DNA of 64,000 nucleotides, taken from the NCBI RefSeq assembly GCF_001006325.2, contig NZ_LBIA02000001.1, positions 186,001 to 250,000 of the forward strand, in the 5' to 3' direction. The notes below the pieces were generated by a model, which was not told where the DNA came from, did not search any database, and saw nothing but the letters and a program-made list of their open reading frames with translations. The translations under genes were made by a program, and so were the position numbers. Origin of the DNA: Afipia massiliensis. Lineage in GTDB: Bacteria > Pseudomonadota > Alphaproteobacteria > Rhizobiales > Xanthobacteraceae. Every line of letters begins with the position of its first letter. The stretch's first letter is position 1. Of this stretch, positions 51,219-60,194 are shown in pieces.

Positions 51219-52271
51219 CTAGATTCTTTGTCCCGTTGCTTTCGAGAACAGGTGGAGCCGCCCGGCCTGAAGCCGGACGGGAATGCGCTGGCCGAATTTC
51301 CAGTTATCGACGCGATCGGTGAGGATGCGCAGGCGCGTGCCGCTTACCTCGCCGACGCTCAGGGTCTGCGCGCCGAGCTGCTCGATAACGCCGATTTCAA
51401 ATGCAAGCGAATCTGGGCCCTCGCCGAGCGCAATGTGCTCGGGGCGAATGCCGAGCGTGATCTCTTCGTTGACGGCCTGATACTCTGCTGGAAGCGCGAT
51501 CCGCAGCGCCCCGCTCTCGAATGTGCCGTTCGAAGCCCGCCCCTCGATCAGATTCATTTCTGGCGATCCGATGAAACCGGCCACGAACAGATTGACCGGG
51601 CGATCGTAGACTTCTAGCGGCGCGCCGACCTGCTGGACGTGGCCGTCGCGCATGATAACGATGCGATTGGCGAGCGTCATCGCCTCGACCTGGTCATGGG
51701 TCACGTACACCATGCTGGTGCCAACTTCCTGATGCAGCCGGGCGATTTCCTCGCGCATGCGAACGCGCAGCTTGGCGTCCAGATTGGACAGCGGCTCATC
51801 CAGCAGGAACACTTCGGGTTCGCGCACGAGAGCGCGGCCGAGCGCAACGCGCTGCATCTGGCCGCCCGAAAGCTGCTTCGGCTTCCGCTTCAGGTATTCA
51901 TCGAGGCCGAGCATCTTCGCGGCGCGCTGAACCCGCATATCGATTTGCGCCGGATCCATTTTCCGCATTCGCAGACCGAAGGCGAGGTTCTCGTAAATCG
52001 TCTTGTGCGGATAGAGCGCGTAGTTCTGGAACACCATCGCGATGTTGCGATCCTTCGGCTCCAGTGCGGTTACGTCGCGGTCGCCGATAAAGATTTTTCC
52101 GGAGGTGATTTCCTCAAGACCTGCCAGCATCCGCAGCGTCGTGGACTTTCCGCAGCCCGATGGCCCGAGGAATACAACAAATTCACCATCGCGAATCGTC
52201 AGATCGACGCCATGAACGGCGATCACCGGACCATACGCCTTGCGAACTTTTTCGAGTCTAATCTCTGACAT
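51219..52271 (-). CDS. Carbohydrate ABC transporter ATP-binding protein (MalK/UgpC type)
   Basis: The 350-residue ATPase has Walker A GPSGCGKST, Q-loop VFQNYALYPHKTI, signature LSGGQMQRVALGRAL, Walker B VFLLDEPLSNLDA and the switch His in VYVTHDQVEA. The C-terminal ~110 residues form the TOBE/OB regulatory domain typical of MalK-like subunits (LGIRPEHIALGEG). Starts 3 bp after the kinase stop. Confidence 0.95.
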   Translation of the reverse strand: MSEIRLEKVRKAYGPVIAVHGVDLTIRDGEFVVFLGPSGCGKSTTLRMLAGLEEITSGKIFIGDRDVTALEPKDRNIAMVFQNYALYPHKTIYENLAFGLRMRKMDPAQIDMRVQRAAKMLGLDEYLKRKPKQLSGGQMQRVALGRALVREPEVFLLDEPLSNLDAKLRVRMREEIARLHQEVGTSMVYVTHDQVEAMTLANRIVIMRDGHVQQVGAPLEVYDRPVNLFVAGFIGSPEMNLIEGRASNGTFESGALRIALPAEYQAVNEEITLGIRPEHIALGEGPDSLAFEIGVIEQLGAQTLSVGEVSGTRLRILTDRVDNWKFGQRIPVRLQAGRLHLFSKATGQRI

Positions 52272-52274
52272 AGA

Positions 52275-53801
52275 TCACTTGTTCTGGCCGGCCACGAAAT
52301 CGTGGATGCGATGATTGATCGGCGCGAGCGCCTTCTGGATATCGCGGTAAATCGGAAAACCCTGATCGTAAATGGCAGCGCGTGCCGGATCCGGTGTCGC
52401 CCGCGACACGATCTGGACGACCCCTGCTGCATCGCGCTCGTCCTTGAAGACGCCAATGCCGACGCCCGCGAGCAATGCGGCTCCGTACGAAGCATCCGCA
52501 ACCGCAGGGAGTTCGACGGTGATGTTGAGCACGTCGGCAACGATCTGGCGCCACAGGGCGCTACGCGCGCCTCCACCGGTCAGGCGCGCGGTCGTGAAGC
52601 CGAGCCTCTTGGATTCCATAACCTCGAGACAATCCCGCAGCGAGTAAGCCACGCCCTCATAGAGCGCACGGACGAAGTGGCCACCGCTGTGGTTGAAACC
52701 CGCACCGACAAAATCCGCACGCAACAGCGGATCCCAGTACGGGCTGCGCTCGCCGTTGAGATAGGGATGGAAGAACAGTCCTTCCGAGCCGGGGCGGACC
52801 GCCGCTGCACGTGCATCCATGGCGTCGAACACGGCGCTGCCGTCTTCGCCTTCGCGGCGGAAAAACGTATCGCGCAGCCATTTGTGCGCCGATGCGCAGG
52901 AATTGGTGGCAGCGATAACGTACCAGTGGTCCGGCACGACATGGTAGTAATTGATCAGCGAAAAATCCGGTCGCGCCCTGGGCGACAGCACGTTCACGGT
53001 CGCGGCTGTCGCCAGCTTCACGACGCCAATTCCTTCGCGCACCATACCCGCGCCGAACGTCTCTGCGGCGGTGTCCGACGTGCCGCAGACAACCGGCGTG
53101 CCTTCGGCGAGACCCGTCGCCTGCGCGGCCCTCGCTGTTACCTTGCCGACGACAGCACTCGGCTTGACGATCGGCGGCAATGTCGCCATCGGCCAGCCGA
53201 TCATATCGCACAGTTCCTTGGACCATTCGGCGGTCTGCGCATCCAGCATCAGCGTGCCGAGCGCATCGATGGTGTCGGTTTCCCAGGTGCCGGTGAATTG
53301 CGCGCGCAGCCAGTCCTTGGCGACGTAAAGCCGCTTCACGCGCGCAAATGCTTCCGGCTCATGGTTACGCAGCCATAGCATCTGCGGCAGCGTCCAGGTC
53401 GGGTTGGCGCGATTCGCCCCGATCTTGAGAATGCGCGCGTCGGCCTTGTCGCGAAGATGTTGCGTTTCGTCGCGGCTGCGCTGGTCGTTCCAGAGAATGG
53501 CCGGACGGATGACATGGCCGTCGGCGTCCTCCAGCACTTGCGTGTGCGCGCCGGCGGAAAACGAAATCGCCGCGATATCCGAAGCTGGACGGCCCGACGA
53601 CTTCAACCCGCGACGCAATGCATCGCAGGCTGCAAGCCACCAGTCATCCGGGTTTTGCTCACTCCAGCCGGGATGCGGCGACGATGTCGCGACCGGCGCG
53701 GACGCCTCGCTCACCAGTGAGCCGTCGGCCTTGATGATGCTGATCTTGAGCGAGCCCGCGCCGAGATCAATACCGACCAGAAGAGGATCAGACGCCGCCA
53801 T
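52275..53801 (-). CDS. FGGY-family carbohydrate kinase (xylulokinase-like)
   Basis: The 508-residue kinase starts at 53801, preceded by GGGGAGG; a longer frame to 53846 is unlikely. ATP/sugar-binding landmarks are GIDLGAGSLKISIIKADG near the N-terminus, AILWNDQRS, CGTSDTAAETFGAG, NGERSPYWDP and RLTGGGARSALWRQI with PAVADASYGAALLA. This is the xylulokinase-type pattern, phosphorylating a ketose such as xylulose. In context it probably phosphorylates the sugar made by the operon's dehydrogenases. Confidence 0.9.
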   Translation of the reverse strand: MAASDPLLVGIDLGAGSLKISIIKADGSLVSEASAPVATSSPHPGWSEQNPDDWWLAACDALRRGLKSSGRPASDIAAISFSAGAHTQVLEDADGHVIRPAILWNDQRSRDETQHLRDKADARILKIGANRANPTWTLPQMLWLRNHEPEAFARVKRLYVAKDWLRAQFTGTWETDTIDALGTLMLDAQTAEWSKELCDMIGWPMATLPPIVKPSAVVGKVTARAAQATGLAEGTPVVCGTSDTAAETFGAGMVREGIGVVKLATAATVNVLSPRARPDFSLINYYHVVPDHWYVIAATNSCASAHKWLRDTFFRREGEDGSAVFDAMDARAAAVRPGSEGLFFHPYLNGERSPYWDPLLRADFVGAGFNHSGGHFVRALYEGVAYSLRDCLEVMESKRLGFTTARLTGGGARSALWRQIVADVLNITVELPAVADASYGAALLAGVGIGVFKDERDAAGVVQIVSRATPDPARAAIYDQGFPIYRDIQKALAPINHRIHDFVAGQNK

Positions 53802-53842
53802 AATGGGCGTCCTCCCCTGCAGCAGCACGGATGTGCGCCATG

Positions 53843-55324
53843 TCAATCACGGCGAATGTCTTTCGCATTCGGGCCGGCGCGCAGTCCAATCTTGCCGGGA
53901 TTGAACAGATTGCCGGGATCCAGCGCATCCTTGATCGATTGCAGGACTGCGAGCCCCGCGCCGAGCTCGCGCTTCATCCACGGATTGCGGAACAGACCCG
54001 CGCCATGGTGGTGCGCAATCGAACCGCCATGATCGAGCGTGAGTTGCTGAACGGTATCCCAAAGCTTCTGGTGAATAGGCAGCGCCTGATCATCCGGCAT
54101 CGGAGGCAGCCGCACCGTCATGTACTGGCAAGCGCCTTCGGGATAAACATGCGACCAGTGCGCACCGAAATGTATCCCCGGATAAATGGCGCGCACGGCA
54201 TTGCCGATGGCGTCATACATCGCGGGAATCGTAGACCAGTTACCGGTCACCTCGATGGTGTCGTTGAAGTAGCCCGCATCATGCCATTTCTGAGAATAGG
54301 CGACGTAGCGGTTCTGCTTCCAGTGTTCATAAGGGCCGCTTGGCCCGACCTCACCACCCTGAGCGGCGGCAATTTCAAGCGCCATGCTCTGCTCGGCCGT
54401 CACCATCGGCTCGCTGCCACAGAATTGGAGCACCGCAAGAAACGGCTTGGTCTTGAACAGCGCGATATCCTTGGTCCGCTCGTCGCTCTCGACGCGATCA
54501 TAGAGCCGCACAATCGTCGGGCGCAGTTCGGCCTGCATGATCAGACGTGCGCTGTCGAGGGCTGCCTGCAGCGACGGGAATGCGAGGACCACACCGCGCT
54601 CCACGGCAGGCATCTTGAAGATACGCAGCGTCGCTTCGGTGATAATTCCGAGAGTGCCTTCGCTGCCGATCATCAGATCGCGGATGGAAGGGCCGACCGA
54701 ACGGCGCGCGACAGGCCGTACTTCGAGCGGTGTACCGTCCGGCAACACAGCCTTGAGCCCCACGACGATGTCTTCGATCTTGCCGTAACGGCTGCTCAGC
54801 TGTCCGCCGCCACGGCAGGCAAGCCAGCCGCCGACAGTCGAGATTTCGATGGACTGCGGCAGATGCCCGCTGGTGTACCCGGCTTCGTTGAGCTGTTGCT
54901 CGAAATCAGCGCCGTTCATGCCGGCTTGCACGGTCACAACCGCATCGGTCGGATTGATGGAGACAATCTTGTCGAGCCGGCGCGTGTCCACCATGATCTC
55001 GCCGCCGAGCGGAATAGCGCCGCCGAGCACACCCGAGCCATTGCCATATGGGATGACGGGAACGTTGCGCGCCTTCGCAAGCTGAACGATACGAACGATC
55101 TCATCCTGGTTCGCAGGGCGCACGACAAGGCGAGGAACCGCGCCTGCAATCTCTCCCGCACGTTCGCGGAAAACGGCAAATGGCAAACGATCCCGCGAAT
55201 AGCCGAGCCTCTGATCGAAGGACGTCAGAACATTGGCCTGGCCGATGACGGCGCCAAAAGCGGACGCAAGGTCTTCATCGACGCGATCGGTATCGCGAAC
55301 TCCAGCGATGGTGGTTGCGGTCAT
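53843..55324 (-). CDS. FAD-linked oxidase, VAO/PCMH family (AGPS/GlcD-like)
   Basis: The 493-residue flavoprotein has an FAD-binding PCMH domain (VIPYGNGSGVLGGAIPLGGE, IGSEGTLGIITEATLRIF) and a C-terminal substrate domain with HHHGAGLFR (438-446) and the ending ALDPGNLFNPGKIG. The HHHG motif is characteristic of alkyldihydroxyacetonephosphate synthase-like members; the rest also fits D-2-hydroxyacid oxidases (GlcD). No signal peptide. It is the first gene of the LacI-controlled operon, so it probably oxidises a hydroxyacid or polyol derivative (inference). Confidence 0.85.
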   Translation of the reverse strand: MTATTIAGVRDTDRVDEDLASAFGAVIGQANVLTSFDQRLGYSRDRLPFAVFRERAGEIAGAVPRLVVRPANQDEIVRIVQLAKARNVPVIPYGNGSGVLGGAIPLGGEIMVDTRRLDKIVSINPTDAVVTVQAGMNGADFEQQLNEAGYTSGHLPQSIEISTVGGWLACRGGGQLSSRYGKIEDIVVGLKAVLPDGTPLEVRPVARRSVGPSIRDLMIGSEGTLGIITEATLRIFKMPAVERGVVLAFPSLQAALDSARLIMQAELRPTIVRLYDRVESDERTKDIALFKTKPFLAVLQFCGSEPMVTAEQSMALEIAAAQGGEVGPSGPYEHWKQNRYVAYSQKWHDAGYFNDTIEVTGNWSTIPAMYDAIGNAVRAIYPGIHFGAHWSHVYPEGACQYMTVRLPPMPDDQALPIHQKLWDTVQQLTLDHGGSIAHHHGAGLFRNPWMKRELGAGLAVLQSIKDALDPGNLFNPGKIGLRAGPNAKDIRRD

Positions 55325-55394
55325 GACAGCCCCTGCTCAGAGGCCAAATTTGCCACGCTCACTCGACGTCCTCCCTGATCGCATTATTCCGTGA

Positions 55395-55427
55395 TTGAAC
55401 AAACGGTTTGCGCAATCGTTTGTTCAA
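55395..55427. promoter_or_regulatory. Probable LacI-family operator of the polyol operon
   Basis: Arms TTGAACAAACG (55395-55405) and CGTTTGTTCAA (55417-55427) are perfect 11-bp inverted repeats around GTTTGCGCAAT. Overlapping smaller dyads CAAAC-G-GTTTG and CGTTTG-TT-CAAACG are embedded in or adjoin it. The site is 71-103 bp upstream of the FAD oxidase start and directly downstream of the LacI-type gene. A CG-centred A/T-flanked dyad is normal for LacI-family proteins. Confidence 0.7.
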
Positions 55428-55463
55428 ACGTCTTACAAACTCCCGCGTGGGTCAAGTTAAAAT

Positions 55464-56465
55464 TTATCGCGGAGCTGGGCCTGTGGAGGCACGAACGACA
55501 AGACCGTCTGGCGCGAGTGGCGCGACAGGTTCCGGCGTACCGCCGTTCAGGAGATCGATCAGGAGATCAGACGCAATTTCGCCCATGAGTTCAGTCGGCA
55601 TCTTTACCGACGTCAGTTGGGGATAGAGCATTGTTGCGACCGGTGCGTCATGCAGTCCCATCACCGATACGTCGCGCGGAATTTGCAAACCGGCTTCATG
55701 CAGGACGGCCATTGCACCTGCTGCCGTCACCAGCGTTGCGCCCAGAACCGCCGTGGGCTTCAGAGCGAGCAGACTGCGCATCGCGTCCGCACCACCCTCC
55801 GCAGTGTACCCCGCGACCGCGACCAGCTTGGGATCGAAGGGAATGCCGTGACGCTTGAGACCGTCGCGATATCCCGCGAGACGCTCGCCCGCATTGAATC
55901 CACCGGGCCGCCCTGCCAGATGCGCAATGCGCCTGTGCCCCATCTGCGCCAGATGATCGACAGCGATCGTCGCCGCAGCGCGGCTGTCTAGCACAACGCA
56001 ATAAGGACTGCCCGGCAGTTGCCGGTTGAGCAGCACGAATGGCGTGTGGGTGGATTCCAGTTCTTCGCGCAGCAGACGATCGTCATCGAGACTGGCAACC
56101 AGCAATCCGTCGGCGCGGTTGCCATGCGACAACCGATGATAGACCGCATCGGTGGCGCCCGACTCGCGATGCGCAATCAGCAGCGAATAACCGTGGCGCG
56201 CAGACGATTTCTCCGCGCCGCGAATAGCCGACGCGAATACCGGGTTGTCGAGCTGCGGAACGATCAGTCCGAGGGTCTGGCTGCGCGACGTCCGCAATCC
56301 CTGCGCAAGCGTATTCGGCGAATAGTCCAGCGCGCGCGCGCTCTTTAGAATGCGCTCGCGGGTTTCGTCACGAATACGTTGATTTGTCTCGCCGCGGAGC
56401 ACGCGGGACGCCGTGGAGATATCCACGCCTGCCATGCGGGCCACATCAGCCAATCGCGGTCTCAT
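55464..56465 (-). CDS. LacI-family transcriptional regulator
   Basis: The 333-residue repressor has the N-terminal helix-turn-helix and hinge (MRPRLADVARMAGVDISTAS, then RVLRG, HTH about 4-23) and a periplasmic-binding-like effector domain (SQTLGLIVPQLDNPVFAS, RIAHLAGRPGG, PRDVSVMGLHDAP). Start at 56465 gives the canonical MRPRLADVA beginning; a 17-residue extension is non-conserved. It lies immediately upstream of the polyol operon on the same strand, with the palindromic operator between, and most likely represses it until the sugar ligand binds. Confidence 0.93.
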   Translation of the reverse strand: MRPRLADVARMAGVDISTASRVLRGETNQRIRDETRERILKSARALDYSPNTLAQGLRTSRSQTLGLIVPQLDNPVFASAIRGAEKSSARHGYSLLIAHRESGATDAVYHRLSHGNRADGLLVASLDDDRLLREELESTHTPFVLLNRQLPGSPYCVVLDSRAAATIAVDHLAQMGHRRIAHLAGRPGGFNAGERLAGYRDGLKRHGIPFDPKLVAVAGYTAEGGADAMRSLLALKPTAVLGATLVTAAGAMAVLHEAGLQIPRDVSVMGLHDAPVATMLYPQLTSVKMPTELMGEIASDLLIDLLNGGTPEPVAPLAPDGLVVRASTGPAPR

Positions 56466-56725
56466 GGATGCACCGACGGTTGCAATGAGGCCACAACCTA
56501 GAAAACAGGCCGCCATGACGCAAGCGATCTTGCAAACGGGCCGTCTTGCCGGGAAGAACGGCTCGCCTCGCCGGGCAAGGACATTCTACGCCGATCGCCC
56601 ACGCCAGGAGGATCAACGCTCCGATGCACCTTGATGATTCTTGCGGACGCACCCCGACAATGGATCAGCGGCACCTGAGACCCGCCGCTTGGGCGCGTGC
56701 GGATCTCTCCATCTCCTCAAGCAAC

Positions 56726-56748
56726 AAAAAAGCCCCCGAAGGGGCTTT
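56726..56748 (-). terminator. Rho-independent terminator of the HU gene
   Basis: On the minus strand AAAGCCCC, a TTCG loop, GGGGCTTT and a continuing T-run begin 7 nt after the HU stop codon. The stable tetraloop and six T residues make this the clearest intrinsic terminator in the window. Confidence 0.9.
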
Positions 56749-56754
56749 GTAAGA

Positions 56755-57054
56755 TTACACTGCGTCCTTGGCAGCTTTGACCGGGCGAGCCCTGACGATC
56801 TTCCGTGCAGGCTTTGCCTTGAAGGTCATGGCCTCGCCGGTAAAGGGATTGGTTCCCTTGCGGGCCTTGGTTGCAGGCTTCTTGATAACAACGAACTTCG
56901 CAAAACCGGGAACCAGGAAGACGCCGGATTTCTTGAGCTCTTTGTATCCGACCGCTGCGAGCGTCTCGAGAACGCCCTTCACTTCCTTCTTGGAAATTTC
57001 GGTCTCCGCAGCGATCTTCTCAATCAGCTGCGACTTCGTCATTTGGACTGCCAT
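56755..57054 (-). CDS. HU-family DNA-binding protein
   Basis: The 99-residue basic protein has the HU helical base (TKSQLIEKIAAETEISKKEV) and beta-arm region with FAKFVVIKKPATKARKGTNP, where the DNA-intercalating proline lies in RKGTNPFTGEAM. The tail is Lys/Arg/Ala-rich (KPARKIVRARPVKAAKDAV). It bends and compacts DNA as a nucleoid protein. Compared with canonical HU, the arm region is slightly divergent. Monocistronic, with its own terminator. Confidence 0.9.
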   Translation of the reverse strand: MAVQMTKSQLIEKIAAETEISKKEVKGVLETLAAVGYKELKKSGVFLVPGFAKFVVIKKPATKARKGTNPFTGEAMTFKAKPARKIVRARPVKAAKDAV

Positions 57055-57569
57055 AACTACTCCCTTTGATTCGAGTCAGAACACACTATTGATAATTCCA
57101 CCAAAAAGCGCTTCCGGTCAGCCGTTTGCACAGCTTTGTGGGCTTTTTACCGGGGATTTCCATAGGAATCGTGCTCCGACACGGCTTTTTAGGGCTGTTC
57201 GAGACCGCGCGGCAGCCTTGGGCGCCGCTGTCGGAGGGGCATAGAAGGCAACTCCGCGCCGTTAGCGGCGGCGTCAGCGATGGCCCAGGCCCGCCGCCGC
57301 TGCGGTCGCCACCAGGAATATGCCGCCCTGCACGATCGCGGACGGCGTCTCTGCAAACATGATTCAAGAGAGGTTTTCAGTCGCTGCACCGTCAATCGCA
57401 GGACCAGACGGCCGATCCAAATCATCGTCTAGCGACTGAGAATTACCGCCTGCCAGCATTCAAGAACCTTGTGCAGGCACGACCGACAGTGAGGCCGCAT
57501 TTGATGCGGCCTCACCATCAACTCTCAGAAAAAACGCGCGGACAAGCCGCGCGCCTTCAATAGCAGCGC
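57055..57569. other. Intergenic region with no firm gene
   Basis: About 515 bp between the HU and cupredoxin genes. The only suggestive frame is on the minus strand at 57274-57360, encoding 28 residues (MFAETPSAIVQGGIFLVATA start, Ala/Gly-rich helix), but it lacks a ribosome-binding site. No tRNA, strong terminator or long inverted repeat was found. The part nearest 57055 presumably contains the HU promoter. Confidence 0.4.
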
Positions 57570-57890
57570 TCACTTCGGGGCAACGGAGATGCGCCCCTTC
57601 ATGTTGGGATGGAAGCGGCAATAGTATTCAACATCGCCGGGCGTCTTCAGTACGAAGCTCCCAGTCTTCTTGGGCGGAATCATCACATCCCAATCGCCGC
57701 GAACCGTCGCCGTATGTGCGAAAACGTCCTTGTTCACCCACTCGATGGTATCGCCGACCTTTGCCTTGATGTCGGCGGGCAGAAAATCGAGCTTGTCGAC
57801 GGTCACCTGAAACGTTTCGGCATGCGCCGGGACGACAGTCGCCATCGACATAACGACAAGAAGAGCGGGCAGACCCAGTCCCGGCCTCAT
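57570..57890 (-). CDS. Cupredoxin (type I copper protein, plastocyanin/amicyanin-like)
   Basis: The 106-residue protein has a signal peptide ending AHA near residue 24 and the four type I copper ligands His59 (VFAHTA), Cys91, His94 and Met97 (CRFHPNM). The short loop C-x2-H-x2-M is amicyanin-like. It would act as a periplasmic one-electron carrier. It is 11 bp downstream of the DUF4142 gene on the same strand, hence cotranscribed and likely under the same putative ECF promoter. Confidence 0.9.
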   Translation of the reverse strand: MRPGLGLPALLVVMSMATVVPAHAETFQVTVDKLDFLPADIKAKVGDTIEWVNKDVFAHTATVRGDWDVMIPPKKTGSFVLKTPGDVEYYCRFHPNMKGRISVAPK

Positions 57891-57901
57891 GGCGAACCTC
57901 C

Positions 57902-58426
57902 CTACTTCACGGCTGCTGCGACATGCTCGGCATGCTGCAGGTGGCCCTGGAAGATCTTGAGGCCTGTCTGCAGCAGGCTTTTGAGTTCCGCATTGCTTGC
58001 AGACGGGATCAGCAGCGTCTCAAGCGCGCCGTTGACTGACTTGTGATAGGCGACTTCATTGGCGAGATAGGCCTTGTCGTAGGCAGCACCATCGAGCTTC
58101 GCGAGTTCGGCCTGCTTGTCGGCAGCCTGCTTCGACAGCGTCTTGCTGGTGTCATTGTCTTCCGGCGTGACCTTCAGCTTCTTCACCAGATCCAGCGCCT
58201 GCTTGTTCACCGCTTCATGATCGCGCACCATGTCCTGCGCGAACGCTACGACAGCCTTATTCTTGGATTTCGCAATCGCCTGTTTCGCAGCGGTGACATC
58301 AATCACACCTGCGGTGTAGGCGATATGCGCGATCTGCGGATCGGTGGGTTTCGCTGTGCCTTGCGCGAAAGCTGCGCCACCCAGCAGAGATATAACGGCG
58401 ACCGCCGCACTCAATCGAATCAGCAT
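57902..58426 (-). CDS. DUF4142 exported helical protein
   Basis: The 174-residue protein has a signal peptide (LSAAVAVISLLGGAAFA) and a mature four-helix DUF4142 domain: HIAYTAGVIDVTAAKQAIAK, FAQDMVRDHEAVNKQAL, YLANEVAYHKSVNGALE, FQGHLQHAEHVAAAV. The ferritin-like bundle has conserved His and Asp residues (MVRDHEAVN, YHKSVN, HLQHAEH). Members are periplasmic and often stress induced. A sequence shared with the second ECF sigma promoter lies 64-92 bp upstream. Confidence 0.88.
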   Translation of the reverse strand: MLIRLSAAVAVISLLGGAAFAQGTAKPTDPQIAHIAYTAGVIDVTAAKQAIAKSKNKAVVAFAQDMVRDHEAVNKQALDLVKKLKVTPEDNDTSKTLSKQAADKQAELAKLDGAAYDKAYLANEVAYHKSVNGALETLLIPSASNAELKSLLQTGLKIFQGHLQHAEHVAAAVK

Positions 58427-58489
58427 GACACACTCCTTTTGATCCGCGCGGCAAAGCCTTCGCGGATACCGTTGATGAGGTAGTGGTCA

Positions 58490-58518
58490 TTCGATGATCG
58501 GCGGAGAAAAAGGTTTCC
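58490..58518 (-). promoter_or_regulatory. Putative ECF promoter for the DUF4142-cupredoxin pair
   Basis: On the minus strand GGAAACC (58518-58512), 15 nt, CATCGAA (58496-58490). The same arrangement, GGAACC-N15-CATCCAA, precedes the ECF sigma gene at 61604, including a T-rich start of the spacer. The two sites are about 3 kb apart and share no other similarity, which favours a common sigma factor. Confidence 0.55.
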
Positions 58519-58586
58519 GGATATTCCGCACTCTTCGCAAAGTTTCGTCGCTACCGGATCACGGACCGAGGAGCGCATCGCGGCCG

Positions 58587-60122
58587 TTAGACAGCGGCCC
58601 CCTGCTCCATGGCGAGTTCGGCTTGCAGACTTGCAACGTCGCGATAGATCGATGCGACGGCGAGCGTCCTGCCCTTGTGCTTGTATCGCAGCAGGCAATC
58701 CCTGGCGTTGATGTCTCCGTCGACGACGATTTCGTCCCATTGCTCAGCATGGCCGACATAGTTAATCGGCACATCGTAATGCTGGCTCCAGAAGAACGGC
58801 ACCGCATCGAACACTTCGCGTTGTCCAAGCATATTGCGCGCCGCGGCTTGTCCCTGGCGCTCGGCGACCACCCAGTGTTCGACACGAATGCTTTCGCCGG
58901 AATACGGATCCGGCCAGCGCGCGATATCACCAGCGGCATAGATTCCCGAAACGCTCGTCTCGAGGTGCGTATCCACCACCACGCCGCGATCGAGCGCCAA
59001 GCCAGCGCCTTCGGCCAATGCGAGCCGCGGACGAACGCCGACACCGACAACCACAACGTCGGCCTCCATAACACCTCCGCTTTTGAGGGTCGCGTTCCGG
59101 CCATCGATGCTGACCACCGTGTCTTCGAGATGAAAGATCACACCGTGCTCCTCATGCAGCGCACGCACGAAATCGCCCATCTGCGGACCAAGCACGCGTT
59201 CCATTGGCCGCTTCTCCGGCGCCACCACATGGACCTCGATGTCGCGCGCGCGCAGCGCCGCCGCCGTTTCAAGCCCGATGAAGCTTGCGCCAATCACGAG
59301 TGCGCGCCGCGCACCCTGCGCCGCATTGATAATGGCGCGGCTGTCGGCCAGCGAGCGAAGCGTGTGGACATGCGGCAGCCCGGCGCCGGGAATCGGCAAA
59401 CGCACCGGTTCCGCACCGGTGGCCAGCAACAGACGATCATAGGAGACAGTCTCTCCAGTGGCCGTCACAACGTGATGCGCTTGAGGATCGATTTTGGCTA
59501 TGCCGGTATTGACGCGCAAATCGATGTCAGCCTCCGCATAGAAATTCTCCGGCTTCAGCGGAATCCAGTCCTCCGGTGCGCTGCCCGCGAGATAGTCCTT
59601 CGACAGATTGGGCCGATCCACCGGCCCATCTGCTTCCTCGCCAAACATGACGATCTGTCCGCCGAAATCCTGCCGCCGCAGCATTTCGGCAGCAGCAAAG
59701 CCGGCCGCGCCGCTGCCAACGATGACAATCCTTTTGGGAGTGTCGGCTGGCGGTTTCGCCGATGGCTTTGATTGAGTTTTCGGCTCCAGCTTTACCTGTA
59801 CAAAAATCTTGCCGTCGCGCTGCTCGACGCGCCAGCACGACAGCGGACTGAACGCGGGCGCGCGCGTAGCTTCTCCCGTTCGCAGATCGAAGCAGGCATG
59901 ATGCCATGGGCAACGGATGCTGCCGTCAACCACAAGCCCATCGGCGAGCGGACCATGATAATGAGTGCAATGCGCATCAACGGCAAAGATTTCGGCCCCG
60001 GCACGCACGAGCAGGATTTCCTGATCGCCGACATGGCCGAGCAGTTTGTCCTCGATCAATTCTGCGGGTGAGACGCCTCGCGTCAGATCAGGACCACCGG
60101 GTGAGGTTTGCTCCTGCGTCAT
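58587..60122 (-). CDS. Rieske-FAD NAD(P)H oxidoreductase (AIFM3/ferredoxin reductase-like)
   Basis: The 511-residue fusion has an N-terminal Rieske [2Fe-2S] domain with ligands Cys52/His54 (HCTHYHG) and Cys71/His74 (CPWHHACF). An Ala/Pro/Lys-rich linker leads into a pyridine-nucleotide disulfide oxidoreductase-type domain: FAD motif VIVGSGAAGFAAAEML (about 135-150), a second Rossmann region with ALVIGASFIGLETAAALR and the FAD-closing VYAAGDIARW-like segment GIYAAGDIARWPDP. The fold matches apoptosis-inducing-factor-like and Rieske-type reductases. Soluble, cytoplasmic. Transfers electrons from NAD(P)H to an unknown acceptor; followed downstream by DUF4142 after 160 bp. Confidence 0.92.
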   Translation of the reverse strand: MTQEQTSPGGPDLTRGVSPAELIEDKLLGHVGDQEILLVRAGAEIFAVDAHCTHYHGPLADGLVVDGSIRCPWHHACFDLRTGEATRAPAFSPLSCWRVEQRDGKIFVQVKLEPKTQSKPSAKPPADTPKRIVIVGSGAAGFAAAEMLRRQDFGGQIVMFGEEADGPVDRPNLSKDYLAGSAPEDWIPLKPENFYAEADIDLRVNTGIAKIDPQAHHVVTATGETVSYDRLLLATGAEPVRLPIPGAGLPHVHTLRSLADSRAIINAAQGARRALVIGASFIGLETAAALRARDIEVHVVAPEKRPMERVLGPQMGDFVRALHEEHGVIFHLEDTVVSIDGRNATLKSGGVMEADVVVVGVGVRPRLALAEGAGLALDRGVVVDTHLETSVSGIYAAGDIARWPDPYSGESIRVEHWVVAERQGQAAARNMLGQREVFDAVPFFWSQHYDVPINYVGHAEQWDEIVVDGDINARDCLLRYKHKGRTLAVASIYRDVASLQAELAMEQGAAV

Positions 60123-60194
60123 GATCTCTCCCTTTCGTTTCCCTTGAATATATGCGGCCCGTGGGGAGCGGCGGCGGATCGGACACCAGCCTCG

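Noticed and set aside
53831-55378. A 515-residue open frame antisense to the FAD oxidase gene
   Set aside because: The oxidase has clear PCMH motifs on the minus strand; the antisense product has no recognisable pattern or ribosome-binding site.
57274-57360. A 28-residue hydrophobic mini-frame on the minus strand
   Set aside because: Unlike the kdp mini-gene it has no ribosome-binding site and no operon context, so support is insufficient for a gene call.
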